The notes under the pieces: model-generated | Databases searched by the model: none | The model's input: the letters and a program-made list of their open reading frames with translations, nothing else | Told to the model about the DNA's origin: nothing | Shown: in pieces, positions 61,500 through 64,000 of the stretch | Numbering within the stretch: the stretch's first letter is position 1 | Layout of the letters: each line of letters opens with the position of its first letter | Source: an uncultured Eudoraea sp. | GTDB taxonomy: Bacteria; Bacteroidota; Bacteroidia; Flavobacteriales; Flavobacteriaceae | NCBI RefSeq assembly: GCF_947490415.1 | Contig: NZ_CANLGX010000002.1 | Span: forward strand, 558,001-622,000 | DNA: 64,000 bases | Direction: 5' to 3' | Position numbers and translations under genes: made by a program

Positions 61500-62852
61500 C
61501 TATGTGATTTGTTTGTTTTCTAAATCAACGGTAACTTCATTGTCCTGGACAAAAACACATAATAAACCAGCTATGATCATTGAAATACCACCAATTATCA
61601 AAGCATAAATAGAAATATTTCCAAAAAAAGATTTTAATAGAAAGCCCAGGATACCTGCCGCTACAATTTGCGGGATAACTATAAAGAAGTTAAAAACTCC
61701 CATATAATAGCCCATTTTATTAGCCGGTAAAATACTGGATAGCATGGCATAGGGCATTGACAAAATGCTTGCCCAGGCAATACCAACTCCTATCATGGAT
61801 ACCAGCAATAAATTTGGATCGGAAATAAAGTAGATAGAAATTAATCCTATTCCTCCTATAACGAGGGCAATTAAATGCGTCATTTTTCTACTTATATGTT
61901 TAGCTATTACAGGCAATAAAAAGGCCACCAGGGCGGCAATACCGTTATATACAGCAAAACAAATTCCAACCCAATCTGCTCCCTCATTGTATAGCACTGA
62001 TGTAGTATCTGAAGTGTCATAAATATGGCTGGTCACGGCTGAAGTAGTATAGATCCACATAGCAAATAATGCAAACCAGGAAAAAAATTGAACAAATGCC
62101 AGCTGAACCATGGTTTTGGGCATTTTAAAAATTCCCATAAAGGATTCTTTGAGTCCGGTGAATACTCCTTTTTCTGCATTTTCACTTTTAAGCTTTTCAA
62201 TATCATCGGGTGGATATTCTTCGGTGTTAAAAACAGTCCACATTACAGCGGCGAAATAGGCTATTCCCCCCAGGTAAAAAGACCATTTTACCGAATCGGG
62301 GATCCCGCCACCGGCCGCTATATTCTCTACGCCAAACCAGTTAGTCATAATATAGGGCAGGGCAGAGGCAATAATAGCTCCTAAACCAATAAAAAAACTC
62401 TGCATTGCAAATCCGCTCGTCCGCTGTTCATTAGGCAACATGTCACCCACAAACGCCCTGAACGGTTCCATACTTATGTTAATTGATGCGTCCATCAGCC
62501 ACAGCATAATTACTGCCATCCAAAGTGCTGTTGAGTTTGGCATTGCAAATAAGGCGATAGTGGCAAGAATTGCTCCAATCGCGAAAAAAGGCCTGCGCCT
62601 TCCCCATTTACGGTGCCAGGTTCTATCGCTGTAGTAACCAATAATGGGCTGTACCAAAAGGCCTGTCACCGGTGCTGCCAGCCATAGAATTGGTAATTCA
62701 TCCTTAGACGCCCCCAGGGTTTCAAAAATCCTGCTTACGTTGGCATTTTGCAGCGCGAACCCAAATTGAATTCCCAGGAAACCGAAACTCATATTCCAGA
62801 TTTGCCAGAAAGTTAATCTTGGTTTGACTGAGCTTATAGAAATTTGAGACAT
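61500..62852 (-). CDS. MFS transporter, SLC45/GPH-like sugar:cation symporter
   Basis: 450 residues with about twelve helices. The N-terminal half shows NMSFGFLGIQFGFALQNANVSRIFETLGAS and QPIIGYYSDRTWHRKWGRRRPFF, with the Arg-rich loop after the second helix that marks the SLC45 or maltose-type transporters of Bacteroidetes. It probably imports a disaccharide or similar sugar. It lies downstream of a TIM-barrel gene on the same strand, with a 167-base gap. Confidence 0.9.
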   Translation of the reverse strand: MSQISISSVKPRLTFWQIWNMSFGFLGIQFGFALQNANVSRIFETLGASKDELPILWLAAPVTGLLVQPIIGYYSDRTWHRKWGRRRPFFAIGAILATIALFAMPNSTALWMAVIMLWLMDASINISMEPFRAFVGDMLPNEQRTSGFAMQSFFIGLGAIIASALPYIMTNWFGVENIAAGGGIPDSVKWSFYLGGIAYFAAVMWTVFNTEEYPPDDIEKLKSENAEKGVFTGLKESFMGIFKMPKTMVQLAFVQFFSWFALFAMWIYTTSAVTSHIYDTSDTTSVLYNEGADWVGICFAVYNGIAALVAFLLPVIAKHISRKMTHLIALVIGGIGLISIYFISDPNLLLVSMIGVGIAWASILSMPYAMLSSILPANKMGYYMGVFNFFIVIPQIVAAGILGFLLKSFFGNISIYALIIGGISMIIAGLLCVFVQDNEVTVDLENKQIT

Positions 62853-63019
62853 ATTAATTGGTTTGGTTTGGATCTGTTTAGTTAGGTATTAAAAATAGAA
62901 TATTTTTGTGAACCTACCGGATTTCAATCTTTATTGATAAATATGTCTTCGATGAACGATAAAAGGGTGAAATAAACAGCACTACTGTTTTTTGGACTAA
63001 TGGAGGGCCATGGCATGAT

Positions 63020-63964
63020 TTAATCCAAATTTTTGAATACTTTTTCAATCAGGGCTTTGGTGGCTTTTATACCTTCTGGTTCACTTAGTTTTTCACCCTC
63101 GTATTCTATGCCTATATAACCGACAAATCCAGAATCTTTTACCGTTTTAAGCAATCTTCCGTAATCCAGAAAAGTTTCATTGCCATTCGCGTCAAAATTG
63201 TAAGATTTTGCACTTACGCCTTTTGCATATGGTAAAAAATCGGCTAGACCCTGATAGGGATCATACATATCTGTGCATTTGTCATTTTGCGTGCTTCCCC
63301 ATTTGACATTTAGGCACCAGTTACCAAAGTCTGGTAAAGTTCCCAAATGCTTATTGTTAACTTCTTTTATTATTGAAGTCATAAACTTACCATCTGAAGT
63401 ATGCAAGCCATGATTTTCAATCAATACATTAATATTTTCTTTAGCACCGTAATCACTTAGCCTTCCCAAACCATCCACTAAGGAATTCTTTAATTCAATC
63501 CTATTTCCCTGTCCGAAAGCATTAACCCGGATGGAGTGACACCCTAATAGTTTTGCCGCGTTGATCCATTTGTAATGATTTTCAATAGCCTGGCTGCGTT
63601 CTTTATTATTGGGGTTTCCCAGTTCTCCTTCATCATCTACCATAATCAGTAGATTTTTAACCCCTGCCGCATTCGCTTTACCTTTGAGTTGATTCCAATA
63701 CTTTTCACTTTTTACGTATTCCTTATAAAATGCATTTACATATTCAACTGCATTAAGGCCAAATGAGTTTTTTGCAATATCCGGAAAGTCAATTGCGTTT
63801 AATTCACCTTTGAAAAAAGCCCTGTTTAATGACCACTGTGCAAGTGATAGTTTTGGTGCTGTAGAGTTCAGTGCTAATTTTGAAGCAAATACATCAATAT
63901 AAGGTGCCGAAAGCGCTACACCACCGAGGACGGTTTTTTTAATAAAGGATCTTCTGGGTTCCAT
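63020..63964 (-). CDS. Secreted TIM-barrel sugar isomerase/epimerase family protein
   Basis: 314 residues. A Tat-type signal (MEPRRSFIKKTVLGGVALSA) shows export. The barrel carries the usual ligands: Glu in VLIENHG, Asp in TLPDFGN, His or Lys near GVSAKSYNFDANGNE and Glu in IGIEYEGE. It resembles hydroxypyruvate isomerase-like exported proteins of Bacteroidetes. It is the fourth member of this superfamily in the window. It was probably transcribed together with the sugar transporter downstream. Confidence 0.85.
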   Translation of the reverse strand: MEPRRSFIKKTVLGGVALSAPYIDVFASKLALNSTAPKLSLAQWSLNRAFFKGELNAIDFPDIAKNSFGLNAVEYVNAFYKEYVKSEKYWNQLKGKANAAGVKNLLIMVDDEGELGNPNNKERSQAIENHYKWINAAKLLGCHSIRVNAFGQGNRIELKNSLVDGLGRLSDYGAKENINVLIENHGLHTSDGKFMTSIIKEVNNKHLGTLPDFGNWCLNVKWGSTQNDKCTDMYDPYQGLADFLPYAKGVSAKSYNFDANGNETFLDYGRLLKTVKDSGFVGYIGIEYEGEKLSEPEGIKATKALIEKVFKNLD

Positions 63965-64000
63965 TGGATAGACTATTCTAATTGATCGTTTTCGCTTCTC

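Noticed and set aside
1-64000. tRNA, rRNA, CRISPR array, insertion sequence or prophage
   Set aside because: I saw no T-arm-like tRNA sequence, no rRNA segment, no regularly spaced repeats and no transposase, integrase or phage gene.

Overview
The window looks like a chromosome segment of a marine-type member of the Bacteroidetes, most likely Flavobacteriia. The evidence is the low-GC coding style with few clear Shine-Dalgarno sites, promoter -7 elements of the TAnnTTTG type, and many families typical of that group: GIN-domain DUF2807, PadR-PspC operon, DUF4870, DUF2141, DUF6799, DUF3604, OmpP1/FadL and a PBP4-type S13 peptidase. I saw no rRNA, tRNA, CRISPR array, insertion sequence or phage gene. 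I ran no searches, so all family names come from reading motifs.

Region 1 (about 0.8-22.7 kb) is a sugar or sugar-acid catabolic island without SusC/D or glycoside hydrolases. It holds four sugar-handling genes on the minus strand (ADP-ribosylglycohydrolase, ThuA, TIM-barrel isomerase, MFS transporter). A plus-strand operon follows: TIM-barrel isomerase, two Gfo/Idh/MocA dehydrogenases, a zinc alcohol dehydrogenase, an SDR epimerase and a large lipoprotein carrying an SGNH-like domain, a dehydrogenase-like propeller and cytochrome c. A second minus-strand set has L-rhamnose-type mutarotase, a second propeller-cytochrome lipoprotein, a GntP permease and an IlvD/Edd sugar-acid dehydratase. A last isomerase and an SDR close the island. 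Together they suggest oxidation outside the cytoplasm, uptake of the acid, dehydration and keto-sugar chemistry inside.

Region 2 (about 22.7-38.7 kb) is a sulfur-oxidation island: sulfide:quinone oxidoreductase, TusE/DsrC-like protein and DsrE2; a persulfide-dioxygenase-type metallo-beta-lactamase fused to two rhodanese domains, a single-domain rhodanese, an HMA protein and a diheme lipoprotein; and a sulfite dehydrogenase with its cytochrome c and a sulfurtransferase lipoprotein. A DUF3604-PpiC-HupE group and a FadL-like porin lie between them. Region 3 (38.7-48.5 kb) carries a DUF6799 protein, an outer-membrane protein, uracil phosphoribosyltransferase, a tripartite RND efflux operon with a PII-like and a DUF2892 protein, and thioredoxin reductase.

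The most interesting signal is regulatory. Two palindromes with FNR-family geometry, GTAAC-N4-GTTAC (seven copies) and ATGA(C/T)-N4-GTCAT (four copies), occur only in the promoter regions of the sulfur genes, the FadL-like porin, the DUF6799 gene and the efflux operon. In six cases the palindrome centre lies exactly 36.5 bp, and in a seventh 37.5 bp, from the end of a TAnnTTTG-like -7 element. This is close to the class II activator position, and it ties the separate blocks into one probable sulfur/redox regulon.

Region 4 (48.5-64 kb) is mostly housekeeping and envelope genes: an acyl-transferring PLP enzyme with a dipeptide epimerase, the PadR-PspC-GIN operon, TIGR00266 protein, a DUF2461 gene broken by one in-frame stop, NudK-type Nudix hydrolase, PBP4, OxyR divergent from Dps, DUF2141, an SLC45-like sugar transporter and a further secreted TIM-barrel protein.
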